NCBI RefSeq assembly: GCF_028885415.1
Contig: NZ_CP118527.1
Span: 930,001-994,000 of the forward strand
Direction: 5' to 3'
Source: Streptomyces coeruleorubidus
GTDB lineage: Bacteria > Actinomycetota > Actinomycetes > Streptomycetales > Streptomycetaceae
Length of the DNA: 64,000 bases
The notes under the pieces are model-generated. The model ran no database searches. It was not told the DNA's origin and was given only the letters and a program-made list of their open reading frames with translations. Each line of letters opens with the position of its first letter. Within the stretch, counting starts at the first letter, position 1. Below, one piece after another: positions 1 through 8,654 of this stretch. A program made the translations under genes and the position numbers.

Positions 1-1
1 C

Positions 2-505
2 GGCGTGTGGCTGCTGCTGTTCGCCGCCGCGATGCCATGGGCCCTGGCCCTGATCCCGCTGCCCGCCCTCGCCGGCATCCTGGTGCACGCGGGCTGGAAG
101 CTGATCCCGTTCCGCCAGGTCGTGGCGCTGTGGCGGGCCCACAAGGGCGAGGCGCTGATCCTCGTGGTCACGGCCGTGTCGATCGTCGCGGTGAACATGT
201 TCGAGGGCGTCCTGATCGGTCTGGCCCTGTCGGTCGTCAAGACCGCCTGGGAAGCCTCGCACGTCAAGCTCGAGGTCATAGACAAGGGCGCCGGTCCCAT
301 CCAGGCCTACCTGTCGGGCAACGCCACCTTCCTGCGACTGCCGAAGATCCTCGACAGCCTGGAGGCCCTCCCCCAGGACCGCCCCGTCGAGCTGGACCTC
401 TCGGGACTGCACCACCTCGACCACGCCTGCCGCACGGCCCTGGAGAGCTGGGCCGAACGCCACAGCGCGACGGGCACCGAACCGGTGAAGTTCACCGACC
501 GGTGA
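2..505 (+). CDS. SulP-family anion transporter, C-terminal part (5' end outside window)
   Basis: The open frame enters from the left edge and ends at 505. The first ~75 visible residues are hydrophobic membrane segments with the SulP-like passage IPLPALAGILVHAGWKL. The rest is a cytoplasmic STAS domain (roughly residues 95-160), with the characteristic LDLSGLHHLDHA stretch where STAS domains carry their conserved D-S/G loop. Family knowledge: SulP proteins move sulfate, bicarbonate or related anions across the cytoplasmic membrane, and the STAS domain is regulatory. The substrate cannot be read from this fragment. A hairpin follows the stop codon, so this is probably the end of its transcription unit. 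Confidence 0.85.
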   Translation, partial: GVWLLLFAAAMPWALALIPLPALAGILVHAGWKLIPFRQVVALWRAHKGEALILVVTAVSIVAVNMFEGVLIGLALSVVKTAWEASHVKLEVIDKGAGPIQAYLSGNATFLRLPKILDSLEALPQDRPVELDLSGLHHLDHACRTALESWAERHSATGTEPVKFTDR

Positions 506-511
506 AGGCAC

Positions 512-536
512 GTCCGCCGAGAAGGTCACGGCGGAC
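512..536 (+). terminator. Hairpin after the SulP gene
   Basis: GTCCGCCG (512-519) pairs with CGGCGGAC (529-536), an 8-bp perfect stem with a 9-nt loop, 7 nt after the SulP stop codon. There is no T-tract, as is usual for Streptomyces terminators. Confidence 0.6.
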
Positions 537-1040
537 ACCTGACACCGCTGAGCAGCCGGGCGATCACACCACAGGCGACAACGGCCTCGGGGAACATCGG
601 TACAGCGGTTATCGGTGAGAACGATCATGGACCGGTCGACGCGAGGGTGCTGACGCGGTTCTCGTACTCGCGGCGAGCCTTGCGCTGGGACGGGACCGCC
701 GGGGCGCCCTGGGTGCCGTCGAGGGGCTGGCAACGCGCGAGTGAGCGTCAGGCCGTGTCGGTGCGGCCGGGCCTGCAGTCGGCCAGACGGTGGGGCGGTG
801 GGCGCGGGCCGGTCGATTGCAGGTTCCCGCCTGGCGCAGGCCAGCCGCGCCCACCGCCCTTGTCCCGGTCCGCCTTTCCCAACAGACCTCCCACGGCGCA
901 GAGAAGCACACCTTCACCGGCCCACTGCTGCCGACCTCCTGGCGCTGACCGAGCCCCGCATCGACCCCGACGTCAAGAACGCGCAGCTGCGCCTGCTGCA
1001 CGTTGCTTCGACAGCTTCTCGACGATCTTGGCGAGCGGGG
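537..1040. other. Gene-free stretch
   Basis: About 500 bp with no frame that I can match to a protein family on either strand. The open frames here are composition-driven, arginine/proline-rich shadows. It lies directly upstream of a decayed peptidase gene and may be decayed coding sequence too. Confidence 0.4.
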
Positions 1041-1520
1041 GTGAGCATGGTGACGGCCTTTCACCTGGCGGTCTACCTGCCGGTGCTCTTTCCCGTCGCG
1101 GCCGCTGTGGGGGCCCGGCCGCTGGCCGAACGGCTGGAGCCGCAGCTGGCGACCTGGCTGCTGACCGTGAGCGCGTTGGCCCTGGCAGCGTTGAGCCGGG
1201 CGGCGTTGGGAGTCCTGACGGTGGCGGGGTGGTGCGGCTGCCGCTGGCCGCACTGGTGGGGGGCGGGTCGGTGAGCACTGTGCGCGCCGGGGACCCGGTC
1301 TCTACCGCGGAGTCGGTTGTGGTCGGCCTGGTGCCGGCTGTCGCGGTTGTGGCGGCGGTGCAGATGCTGTGGCGCCGGGTGCGGGCGCCGGCCGCTGCGG
1401 CGTTGGAGGCCGCCTGTCTGCCCGGCCACTGGTCGCAGCCGCCGCCGTCGGCTCCAGCGCTCTATGCGCCTTCGCCGCCGCCCACGACCTGCACCTGCTC
1501 CTCAAACTCGCAGGGGCTGG
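1041..1520 (+). pseudogene. M56-type (BlaR1-like) metallopeptidase relic, frameshifted and internally deleted
   Basis: Three pieces in three frames read like one M56 membrane peptidase. The N-terminal membrane helix starts at 1041/1047 (MVTAFHLAVYLPVLFPVAAA then ATWLLTVSALALAALS). A middle piece is in the next frame at about 1290-1430 (VVGLVPAVAVVAAV, LWRRVRA). The C-terminal helix is at 1429-1518 (ALCAFAAAHDLHLLLKLAGA). The zinc-binding HExxH region and most of the catalytic domain are absent, so the gene has lost its core and cannot be functional. In Streptomyces such peptidases normally sit next to a BlaI/MecI-type repressor; I cannot find one here. Family assignment rests on recall of the helix and WRRVRA patterns, so it is moderate. 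Confidence 0.55.
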
Positions 1521-1753
1521 CTGCCCCTCCCCAATACCCGGCCAACCCCTCGCCCAGGACACCACATCGGCGCCGATCACCGCTACGCGAACAGCCAGCC
1601 GAAGCCGGGCGGCCCGCAGGCCCGCCTGCGTCCGGACGCAACCGATTCGTAGCAGTCCCCCCGTATCCCTTTGCCGGCTGTTGCCAGCATCTTTGGCGCT
1701 CCGTGGGCCGCCAAGCGGTGGCTGGGACGGGGGCGGGACGTAGCATCGCGGCC

Positions 1754-2452
1754 GTGAACGCGATGAGCGGGCTGGTGCTGGTCGTGGACGACGACGCGGC
1801 CATCCGGCGTTCCCTGGATCGTGGCCTGCGGCTGAACGGCTTCTCCGTCGTTCTGGCGGAGAGTGGCCGTGCGGCTCTGGAGACGGTGCGCGACCGGTCG
1901 CCGGACGTGGTGGTGCTGGACATCTCCATGGCCGGCCTGAGCGGCATCGAGGTGTGCCGCGAGCTCCGGGGGGACGGGAACGACGTCCCCGTGCTGATGC
2001 TCTCCGCTCTCGACGAGGTGTCCGACCGGGTCGCCGGGCTGCAGGCGGGCGGTGACGACTATCTCGTCAAGCCCTTCGCCCTCCAGGAGCTGGTACTGCG
2101 GCTGGGCGCGCTGTTGCGCCGCCGGCCGCCCGCGGTCGACGACCGGGTGCGCGTCGGGCCCCTGGTCCTGGCACCGGCCGCCCGCGAGGCGCACACCGAC
2201 GGGGAACCGCTGAAGCTGACCCGGCGCGAGTTCGAGCTGCTGGAGGTACTGGCCCGCAACGCCGGGATCGTGCTGACCCGGGACCAGTTGCTGGACCGCG
2301 TGTGGGGTTACGACTTCGAGGTGCGCACCGACGCGGTGGACACCTTCGTCAGCTACCTGCGCCGCAAGCTGGAGGCAGGTGGGCGGCCCCGGATGCTGCA
2401 CACGGTGCGCGGGATCGGCTTCGTCCTGCGCGAGCCCCGGGACGCGCCGTGA
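1754..2452 (+). CDS. OmpR/PhoB-type response regulator
   Basis: Two-domain response regulator of about 232 residues. The receiver domain opens with LVLVVDDDAA. Its phosphoacceptor is Asp56 in VVVLDISMAG (numbering from the GTG at 1754), and the later KPFA provides the conserved Lys. The C-terminal winged helix contains LTRREFELLEVLARNAG and ends YLRRKLEAGG...VRGIGFVL. The start could be GTG 1754 or ATG 1763; the upstream region has only a weak purine-rich site. The stop overlaps the start of the sensor kinase (GTGA at 2449-2452), so the pair is translationally coupled. Target genes are unknown; the downstream gene that might have been regulated is now only a relic. Confidence 0.93.
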   Translation: MNAMSGLVLVVDDDAAIRRSLDRGLRLNGFSVVLAESGRAALETVRDRSPDVVVLDISMAGLSGIEVCRELRGDGNDVPVLMLSALDEVSDRVAGLQAGGDDYLVKPFALQELVLRLGALLRRRPPAVDDRVRVGPLVLAPAAREAHTDGEPLKLTRREFELLEVLARNAGIVLTRDQLLDRVWGYDFEVRTDAVDTFVSYLRRKLEAGGRPRMLHTVRGIGFVLREPRDAP

Positions 2453-3924
2453 GGCTGTCCACGCGAATCGCGGTCGCGGTCGGCGTCACTGTGCCGCCGC
2501 TGGTGCTGGCCGCTGGCCTGCTGCTCCTGGGACTGGTCACCAAGGACCTGCACCGGCAGCAGGACGTCCAACTGAGCGCTCGGGCCGCCGCAGTCACCCC
2601 GGACGCCAGGGCGCTGCTGCGGGCCGCCGCGTCGGGTCGGCCGCCGTCAGTGGAGCACGCCCGGGAACGGCGGCTGTTCGCGGCCGCGCTCGATGTGGGC
2701 GTACGGCTGACGGGACCCGCGGGCACGGTGACCGTCGGCGGCCCTCAGCCGGGCGCGTCCGTGTCGCTGCCGCCGAACGCCACCGCACCCGTCACCGTAC
2801 GCGCGGCCGACGGCGCGAGCTGGCGGGTGCTGGCGGTGCCGGTTTCCGTCAACCGCCCGGCGATGGACGGCACCTTGTGGCTGTTCTCCCCGGACACCGC
2901 GAGCCAGGCGCTGATCAGGCTGGTGCGGGGGCGGGTGGTGACCGTCGCGCTGCTCGCCGCCCCGCTCGCCGGGGCGGTGGGATGGGCGGCGGCGGCCGGT
3001 ACCGCGCGGCCGCTGCGGCGTCTGCAGCGCCGTACCAGCGGCCTCGACCCCAGGACCAGCGCCACCCGCCTCGACCACACCCCGACCGGGATCGCCGAGG
3101 TGGACGACCTGGCCCGCACGATCAGTACCGTGCTCGCCCGCTACGACCAGCAGGCCGGCCGCACCGCGGAGGCGCTGGAGGTGGCCCGCTCGTTCTCGGC
3201 CGCCGCCTCGCACGAGCTGCGCACCCCGCTGATGAGCATGCGGACCAACCTGGACATCCTCACCGAACATCCGGACCTGGCGGATCCGGACCGCACCGAG
3301 GTGTTGGAGGACCTGCGGCGCGAGCACACGCGGCTGCTGGGACTGCTGGTGATGCTCCGCGCGCTGGCGCGGGGCGACCTGGTCGAGGCGGACGCCTTCG
3401 GCCCGGTCGATCTGGCGGAGGTCGTGGACGCCTCGGTCGCCGACCTGCGCCGCAGACACCCGGACGCCGAGGTGACCGTGGCGGGCTCCCCGGGTCTGCG
3501 GACGCACGGCTGGGAGCAGGGTCTGCGCTCCGCGGTGGACAACCTGCTGGCCAACGCCTGCACCCATGGGCGGTACGAGGACAAAGCGCCCCGTATCGAG
3601 GTGACCCTGGGCCAGGACGGGCAAGACGCCGTGCTCACCGTGGACGACCGAGGGCCAGGCGTCCCGCCCGACCGGCGCGAGGCCGTCTTCCAGCGCTTCC
3701 ACCGCGGTCCCGACAGTCCCGGGTCGGGCCTCGGTCTCACCCTCGTCGCGCAGCAGATCACGCTGCACCAGGGCCGCATTACGGTTCTCGACCGCCCGGA
3801 CGGGCGGCGCGGCGCACGGTTCGAAGTGCGTCTTCCGACCAGGGCGGACCACACGCTGCCGCCGCCGCGCCGGGACTGGCTGTCGGCGCCCGGGACATCA
3901 CAAGGTTTCCACAAAGACGGTTAA
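2449..3924 (+). CDS. Sensor histidine kinase, partner of the upstream response regulator
   Basis: Membrane histidine kinase of 491 residues starting with GTG inside the regulator stop codon. The first helix covers about residues 8-30, an extracytoplasmic sensor region follows to about 160, and a second helix (VVTVALLAAPLAGAVGWAAA) covers about 163-187, then HAMP-like sequence. The dimerisation box SHELRTPLMSM carries the phosphorylated His255. The ATPase domain has the N box (LLANACTHG, Asn369), the G1 box (DDRGPGVP) and G2 (GSGLGLTLV). All catalytic motifs are intact. The stimulus cannot be deduced. It is a normal length for a CutS/TcrY-like kinase. Confidence 0.93.
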   Translation: MRLSTRIAVAVGVTVPPLVLAAGLLLLGLVTKDLHRQQDVQLSARAAAVTPDARALLRAAASGRPPSVEHARERRLFAAALDVGVRLTGPAGTVTVGGPQPGASVSLPPNATAPVTVRAADGASWRVLAVPVSVNRPAMDGTLWLFSPDTASQALIRLVRGRVVTVALLAAPLAGAVGWAAAAGTARPLRRLQRRTSGLDPRTSATRLDHTPTGIAEVDDLARTISTVLARYDQQAGRTAEALEVARSFSAAASHELRTPLMSMRTNLDILTEHPDLADPDRTEVLEDLRREHTRLLGLLVMLRALARGDLVEADAFGPVDLAEVVDASVADLRRRHPDAEVTVAGSPGLRTHGWEQGLRSAVDNLLANACTHGRYEDKAPRIEVTLGQDGQDAVLTVDDRGPGVPPDRREAVFQRFHRGPDSPGSGLGLTLVAQQITLHQGRITVLDRPDGRRGARFEVRLPTRADHTLPPPRRDWLSAPGTSQGFHKDG

Positions 3925-4030
3925 AACCGTCGTCATCTCTCTGACCGTCGCCGCCATATTGAGCGTTGCGGGGACCGCCGCCGCGCAGAGCACCACCACG
4001 GCCGCGTCCCCCAGCCCACCGCCGCCCCCG
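3907..4030 (+). pseudogene. Signal-peptide-like 5' gene fragment
   Basis: Directly after (and overlapping by a few codons) the kinase stop, one frame reads KTVKTVVISLTVAAILSVAG followed by TAAAQSTTT and a proline run. This is a credible Sec signal peptide with an AAA-Q cleavage site. No ATG, GTG or TTG with a ribosome site precedes it in frame, and about 40 codons later it merges into the antisense of a protein-kinase relic. I read it as the stump of a secreted-protein gene once downstream of the two-component system. The call rests only on signal-peptide character. Confidence 0.35.
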
Positions 4031-4359
4031 GACCCACCCGCAGATGGACGATGCCTTTGGCGTGGGCGTGCTCCAGGGCCGCCAGTACACCGTCGGCCAG
4101 TTGCAGCGCACGGTGCGGCGTCGGACTTGCCCCGGAGCGAAGCAGTTCGGCGAGTGAGGAATGCGGCGGCCCGCGCCTCGCGGCGGAACCGCTCCCGGCA
4201 CGACGGGTCGCGCGCCATGCCGGGCCGCGGTGTCTTCACCGCCACTGTCCGGCCCGGTCGCCGGTCGTGGCCCAGCCGGACCTCCGCCATGCCGCCACGG
4301 CCCAGCAGGTCCCCCAACTGGTAACGGCCACCGAGGGTTTCCAGTTGCCTCAGATCCAT
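4030..4359 (-). pseudogene. Ser/Thr protein kinase relic (Hanks type)
   Basis: The start at 4359 reads MDLRQLETLGGRYQLGDLL then GRGGMAEVRLG, the glycine loop, and AVKTPRP with the ATP-binding Lys, as in actinobacterial PknB-type kinases. About 60 codons in, the frame breaks. A second piece in another frame (about 4150-4035) reads ALQLADGVLAALEHAHAKG then IVH, which should be followed by RDIKP of the catalytic loop but is not. So the N-lobe is internally deleted, and the gene is cut just before the catalytic Asp. It cannot be an active kinase. The truncation abuts the signal-peptide fragment of the opposite strand, marking a recombination joint near 4030. Confidence 0.7.
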
Positions 4360-4390
4360 CACTTCTCCATGACCCGCGGGACGCAAAGGG

Positions 4391-4435
4391 GCCCGCTTCC
4401 CGCGACGGCCAAGAGTGGCCGGGCCGGAAGCGGGC
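4391..4435. terminator. Long hairpin between DUF5666-like gene and kinase relic
   Basis: GCCCGCTTCC (4391-4400) pairs perfectly with GGAAGCGGGC (4426-4435), and a shorter GGCC/GGCC pairing sits inside the loop. It lies 28 nt beyond the stop of the leftward gene ending at 4464 and is the likely terminator for it. Confidence 0.65.
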
Positions 4436-4463
4436 AGCGGAGCCGGGCGTCGCCGGATGGGCG

Positions 4464-4982
4464 CTATTTCTTCGCGTGCTGCTTGGCGAGCTGGGCCGGG
4501 GTCGGCACGGAGATCCGCAGAGCGTCGTTGGCGCTGCCGGCCTGCCGTCCCACCACCCTCACGGTGTCGCCCGTCTTGAGCGCGGACTCGGCGAATTTCT
4601 TGCCGCCCCGGGTGATGCGGGCGTTCTTCTCCACCGTCCAGGTCCAGCTGACCCCGTCGGCGCTCTTCACGGTGAGCGTGGCACCGGACACACCGGTGAT
4701 GCTGCCACGCTGCCACTCACGCACCACGAACTGGCCGGTCTTGCGGTTCTTTACGGTGGCCTGGCCGTGCACGCCGGGCAGCGAGCGGTGGTGCTTGCCG
4801 TGCTTCTTGTGGTGCTTGTTGTGGTGCTGCTTGGCCGAGCTCGCGGAGGCGGCCGAAGACGGACTGGCGCCCGGCGAGGATGTCGACGAGGCGTAGGCGG
4901 TGGCCCCGCCGGCGGCCAGTACGCCGGCCAGAATCACCCCGGTCACCATGGCCCTTCGTTTGCGCGGCATTGATTTCATCAT
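4464..4982 (-). CDS. Secreted DUF5666-like protein with His/Lys-rich linker
   Basis: 172 residues. Two basic residues clusters precede a hydrophobic segment (AMVTGVILAGVLAAGGATAYA), a classic signal peptide. A Ser/Ala linker and a striking stretch of His and Lys (about residues 52-68, 8 His) follow. The C-terminal ~95 residues (GSITGVSGATLTVKSADG, KTGDTVRVVG) have the repeating small beta-barrel look of DUF5666. The start ATG at 4982 is preceded by GAGAGG at good distance; a second ATG codon follows immediately. The function of DUF5666 is unknown. The His-rich linker could bind metal, which is inference. It is a single-gene unit ending at the hairpin above. Confidence 0.75.
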   Translation of the reverse strand: MMKSMPRKRRAMVTGVILAGVLAAGGATAYASSTSSPGASPSSAASASSAKQHHNKHHKKHGKHHRSLPGVHGQATVKNRKTGQFVVREWQRGSITGVSGATLTVKSADGVSWTWTVEKNARITRGGKKFAESALKTGDTVRVVGRQAGSANDALRISVPTPAQLAKQHAKK

Positions 4983-5130
4983 GGAGTCACCTCTCGTCGA
5001 GGAGGCGCGGAGCCCCCTGTTCGGACGCGGTCGCCCGCACCGTAACCGCGGATCTTGTGGAAACTTTGTGGGACTGCAGGAGCGACATGCTCTGCGAACC
5101 GACGGTGAATGATCACGCGCCGGCACCATC

Positions 5131-5800
5131 TCCATGCGGAACACCGCGGCCATCTCCTGGCGATGGTGCTGGTGCACTCGTTCTGGGCGTTCGTCCTGAC
5201 GATCTCCCTCACCCAGCTCGCGGCCTCGGCAGGAGCCGCGGCCCGGGGGCCGCTGACACGCGGCTTCGCAGGGCCGGAGCGTGCGGTGCGGTCATGGCCG
5301 GTGTGGTGGTGCAGGTGGACACGCGAGGCGCGTACGTGGCACTGGTCCTGGCCAATGCCCTGAGTTTCCTGCTCTGCGCGGCCGTCGTGACCCGACTGCC
5401 GCATCTGTCACCCTTGCGTAAACCGGAGCCCAGGTCCGCATCGGAGGTGTCCCCTGTCGGCCAGTGGGTCGAGTGGCTGGTCGGGGCATGAGCGGTGGTC
5501 AACACGCTGATGGTGGTGGCGTTCCAAGTGAGGGCGAGCCGGGGTGTCGTCGACAACGCCTCGGCGGACGGGTCGCGGTCCGGTCCGGAGTGGCGTTCCC
5601 GCTCGGCATGGCGGCGATCGCGGCCGCTGCGGGGATGCCCGGGGGGCTCGCCGCCATGCCGAGCGTCGCCGGTGTCGTCGTGCCCACGATCGGCGAGTTG
5701 TGGCACAGGTCACGCTGTCGCGCTACGGCCCGGCACTGCCGGGTGGCGTGCCGAACTCCTGCCCCAACCAGCCGACAAACGCTGTCACTTGAAGTGGAGA
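5131..5800 (+). pseudogene. MFS efflux transporter relic, several frames
   Basis: Successive pieces in different frames resemble one drug-efflux MFS protein: HLLAMVLVHSFWAFVLTISL; then VVVQVDTRGAYVALVLANAL followed by SFLLCAAVVTRLPHL; then, near 5600-5710, FPLGMAAIAAAAG and VVVPTIGELWH, which match the late-helix region where such transporters read TLGELWQS. Frameshifts and deletions separate the pieces, so no functional protein is possible. The assignment comes from the order of the pieces along one MFS scaffold. Confidence 0.6.
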
Positions 5801-5875
5801 AAGCCAGGCTGCGTCGGGGTCTCCGGAAGACCCGTAAGGAATGCCAACAGGCTGCGTGCCGGACGACTGGGCTGG

Positions 5876-6046
5876 TGATGCTGCCACCCCCATGGCCAGT
5901 CCCACCTGGGCCACTGACAGGCCGACCGAGCGAGTGAAGAACAGTGCGACACCGGTCATGACGAGACCGTTACCGATCACGCTGATGAACGTCGCCAGTG
6001 CCAGCGTCCGCCGCGGCCCTCGCTCGAGCAGCACCCCTCGCGCAAC
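5876..6046 (-). pseudogene. MFS transporter N-terminal relic (opposite strand)
   Basis: One frame reads LLERGPRRTLALATFISVIG then NGLVMTGVALFFTRSVGLSV, the first helix and loop of an actinobacterial MFS transporter, before running into unrelated sequence. It lies tail-to-tail with the plus-strand MFS relic. It could be the missing front end of the same ancestral gene inverted by rearrangement, or a second gene. Confidence 0.55.
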
Positions 6047-6141
6047 CAGCCACGACGGCCTAGGCCGACCATCTGACTGTGGCTGACCTGGCGAAGTGTC
6101 ACATCTGTAAATCAGGGGTTTCGGGTACCGGCAGTACGGGG

Positions 6142-8147
6142 TCACTGTCCCAGGCCGTGCGCAGCCGGTTCGTCTGACGCCTGGAGGGGAGTGGCCGTCT
6201 GGCGGGCCTCGGGTGACGGGCTGTGGCCGGTTCGGCGGGACTGGGGGATGTGCATGCGGATGCGGCCTTTGCCTGCTCTCTTCGCCTCGTACATGGCTTC
6301 ATCGGCTTGGCGGAGGAGTTCGTCTGGTGTGACGCCCGGGAGGGCGAGTGTCATGCCGATGGAGGCTGAGACGTGTGCCTCTTTGCCTGCGATCTGGTAC
6401 GGCTGTGTCAGGGCAGACAGGATTCGCTCGGCGACGTCATTGGCACGTGAGGGGTGTGTCCCGGCCTCTCCCTCCAGGAGGGCGGCGAACTCGTCACCGC
6501 CGAGGCGGGCCACGGTGTCTTCAGCCCGTACGGATGCCTGGAGCCGACGAGCGGCGTGGATCAGGAGAGCGTCGCCCACCGCGTGTCCAGCCGAGTCGTT
6601 GACAGCCTTGAAGCCGTCCAGGTCCACGAAGAGCACTGCGGGTGGGGCTACGCGAGTGGTTCGCTTCCGCAGGGCATGCGCGACTCGGTCGGCGAACAGG
6701 GCCCGGTTGGGCAGTCCGGTGAGCGCGTCGTGGAAGGCCAGGTGCTCGAGTTGTTCCCTCTGGATGACCCGGTCGGTCACATCGCGACTGCTGAAGATCA
6801 TTCCCTCGGTGTGGTGGCTGACCGTCGACTCGACGTGGCGCCAACGTCCGTCGGCGTGGCGGACCCGGCAGGACACGCGGCGGCCCGGACCGCGGATGCC
6901 TGACGCGGCTTCCTGCCGCAGCGTCTCGACTGCTTGCATCAGCGGCGTCAGGTCGTCGGGGTGGCAGTACAGGGGCAGACGGGCACCCAGCAGGTCCTCA
7001 GGCCGGTAACCGAAGACGTGATGAGCGGCAGGACTGACGTAGAGCACACGGCCGTCCAGGCTGACGATGGTGATCACGTCGCGGGTGCCGTCGACCAAGG
7101 CGCGGTAAAGCGCCTCCCGGGTGGTGGCTTCGCGAGTGATACGCAGGTGATCGGCGTGGATGATGCCCTGGCGGATGCCGAGCGAGATAGGCAGCAAACC
7201 CGCCAGGACCAGCAGAACCATGTCGGTGCGGCCTCCGACCATGGTGTGAGCTGTCAAGGCCAGGACGCAGACGGCCACGGGCACGAAAGCGGCCACGACC
7301 CGACAACGGGCATGATGCGCTGGTCGACGTCCACGACGCTGGTGCCTCCGGCCAGCCATGGGGCAACGGCGATGAGGAGCAGGCCAGTGATCGAGCAGGC
7401 CGCCGAGCAAGGAATGCCGTACCAGGTACCGGGGGCCGGCATGAGGATGCGCAGCATGTCGCTTGCGGACAACGCGACGAGGGCCAGGACACCCACCGTT
7501 GTCGCAGTGCGCTCAGGACGCTTAAGGGAGTAGCGCAGTGCCACCAGAAGTCCAAAGACCAGGATGTCCGTCACCACGCGTGCCAGATCCTGCAAGGACC
7601 CGAAGGCATCGCCGCTTTGGTCGGCACGATGCAGCAGCAGCACCCAGCCCAGTGTGAGCAGGGAGCCGGCGATCATCCATCCGTCCAGGACTCGCCGCAG
7701 CCAGATCAGCGCCGTGCTGCCGTCCGCCACCGCGACGGCCAACCCGGCGACCCCCAGCACCAGACACAGTGTGATTCCGGCGGCCGCTAGCAGTTGGAGG
7801 ACGAAGTAGAGGCCACCGGCGGGCTTGCATCGAGAGGAAGGGAGCTGATTGACCACGAGGTGGTGAAGGCCACCCGCTGCCACGGACACCGCTAGGAGCG
7901 TAAGGCGAAGGCGGACCCGTCCGGCGGCCGTCCTGGCACGCCCAAGCAGCGACAGGGCGGCTAGACCATGCGCAGCCGGCACTCCGACGCCGACTGGGAG
8001 GAACAGCACCGCCGTCGAACTCGCGCTCATTGCGGCGGCAAGCACGGATGCCAGCCCCAGAGTCTTGCCCCACCCACATGCCGCCGATGACCAGCCGATA
8101 CGAACGGCGTGCAACGAGCCCCACCAACCGGCCTGTCCCGGCCTCAT
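6142..8147 (-). pseudogene. Membrane diguanylate cyclase (MASE-like region, PAS, GGDEF) split by a frameshift
   Basis: Two overlapping frames form one protein. The upstream part (start 8147) carries about eight hydrophobic helices up to roughly residue 270. The downstream part continues with two more helices, a PAS domain (RALVDGTRDVITIVSLDGRV) and a complete GGDEF domain. The active motif LGGDEF is intact, and the upstream RAED at the right distance is the inhibitory RxxD site. No EAL domain follows. The frames meet near 7300, around GTCGGGTCG, where one added base restores a continuous reading of about 668 residues. Either the gene is freshly inactivated or one base is missing from the assembly. 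If intact, it would make c-di-GMP, which controls development in Streptomyces. Confidence 0.75.
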
Positions 8148-8396
8148 GCGAACCCCCGACGGTCATCGAGCCCAAAGAGGGCAGGCACACCGTGCTTGTA
8201 CTGCTCGTGTCGGATAAGAGCGTAGGAGGATGTCTAGCGCCTATCCTCATGAAAGCGGTAAGTTCACCTGAAAAATGGACGAGCTCCCAGAGGCTGACAC
8301 CCTGCCAGTTGGAGGTCAGCTGCAGAAGCTGTCTGATCACTCCGCCCTCTTGGCCGGTGCTCTCGCGAGCCACTAAAAAGAGATCTCACCCACCAG

Positions 8397-8527
8397 CCGG
8401 AGTTCGAGCGGCGGCAGCGCGACCGTCCTGCGCACCCTCACCGCCCAGTTCCTGCACCAGGGCGCCCACGCCCTGGTCCTCGACGCCATGCGGATCTCCC
8501 ACCTGTGGGCGGAGGAGCTGCCGACCG
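8397..8527 (+). pseudogene. FtsK/Tra-like ATPase fragment
   Basis: A short frame reads SSGGSATVLRTLTAQFLHQG then AHALVLDAMRISHLWAEELP. This matches the Walker A and following region of FtsK/TraB-type ATPases of Streptomyces mobile elements, where the equivalent reads GSGKSTTLR and LVLDxKxISHxW. The catalytic Walker Lys is missing and nothing of the gene remains on either side. It is a relic of an integrative or conjugative element. Confidence 0.5.
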
Positions 8528-8654
8528 TGACGAGAACGGGCTCGTCCTCGCTCGCGCCGGGGAGTAGGTTCCCAGTCTGGGAACGCGAGCCGCTCGGGGA
8601 TCTTGGGGGGTCCCTGGTAGGCCCCGACCGGTCGGCCGTCCCGCGCGACGGCCT

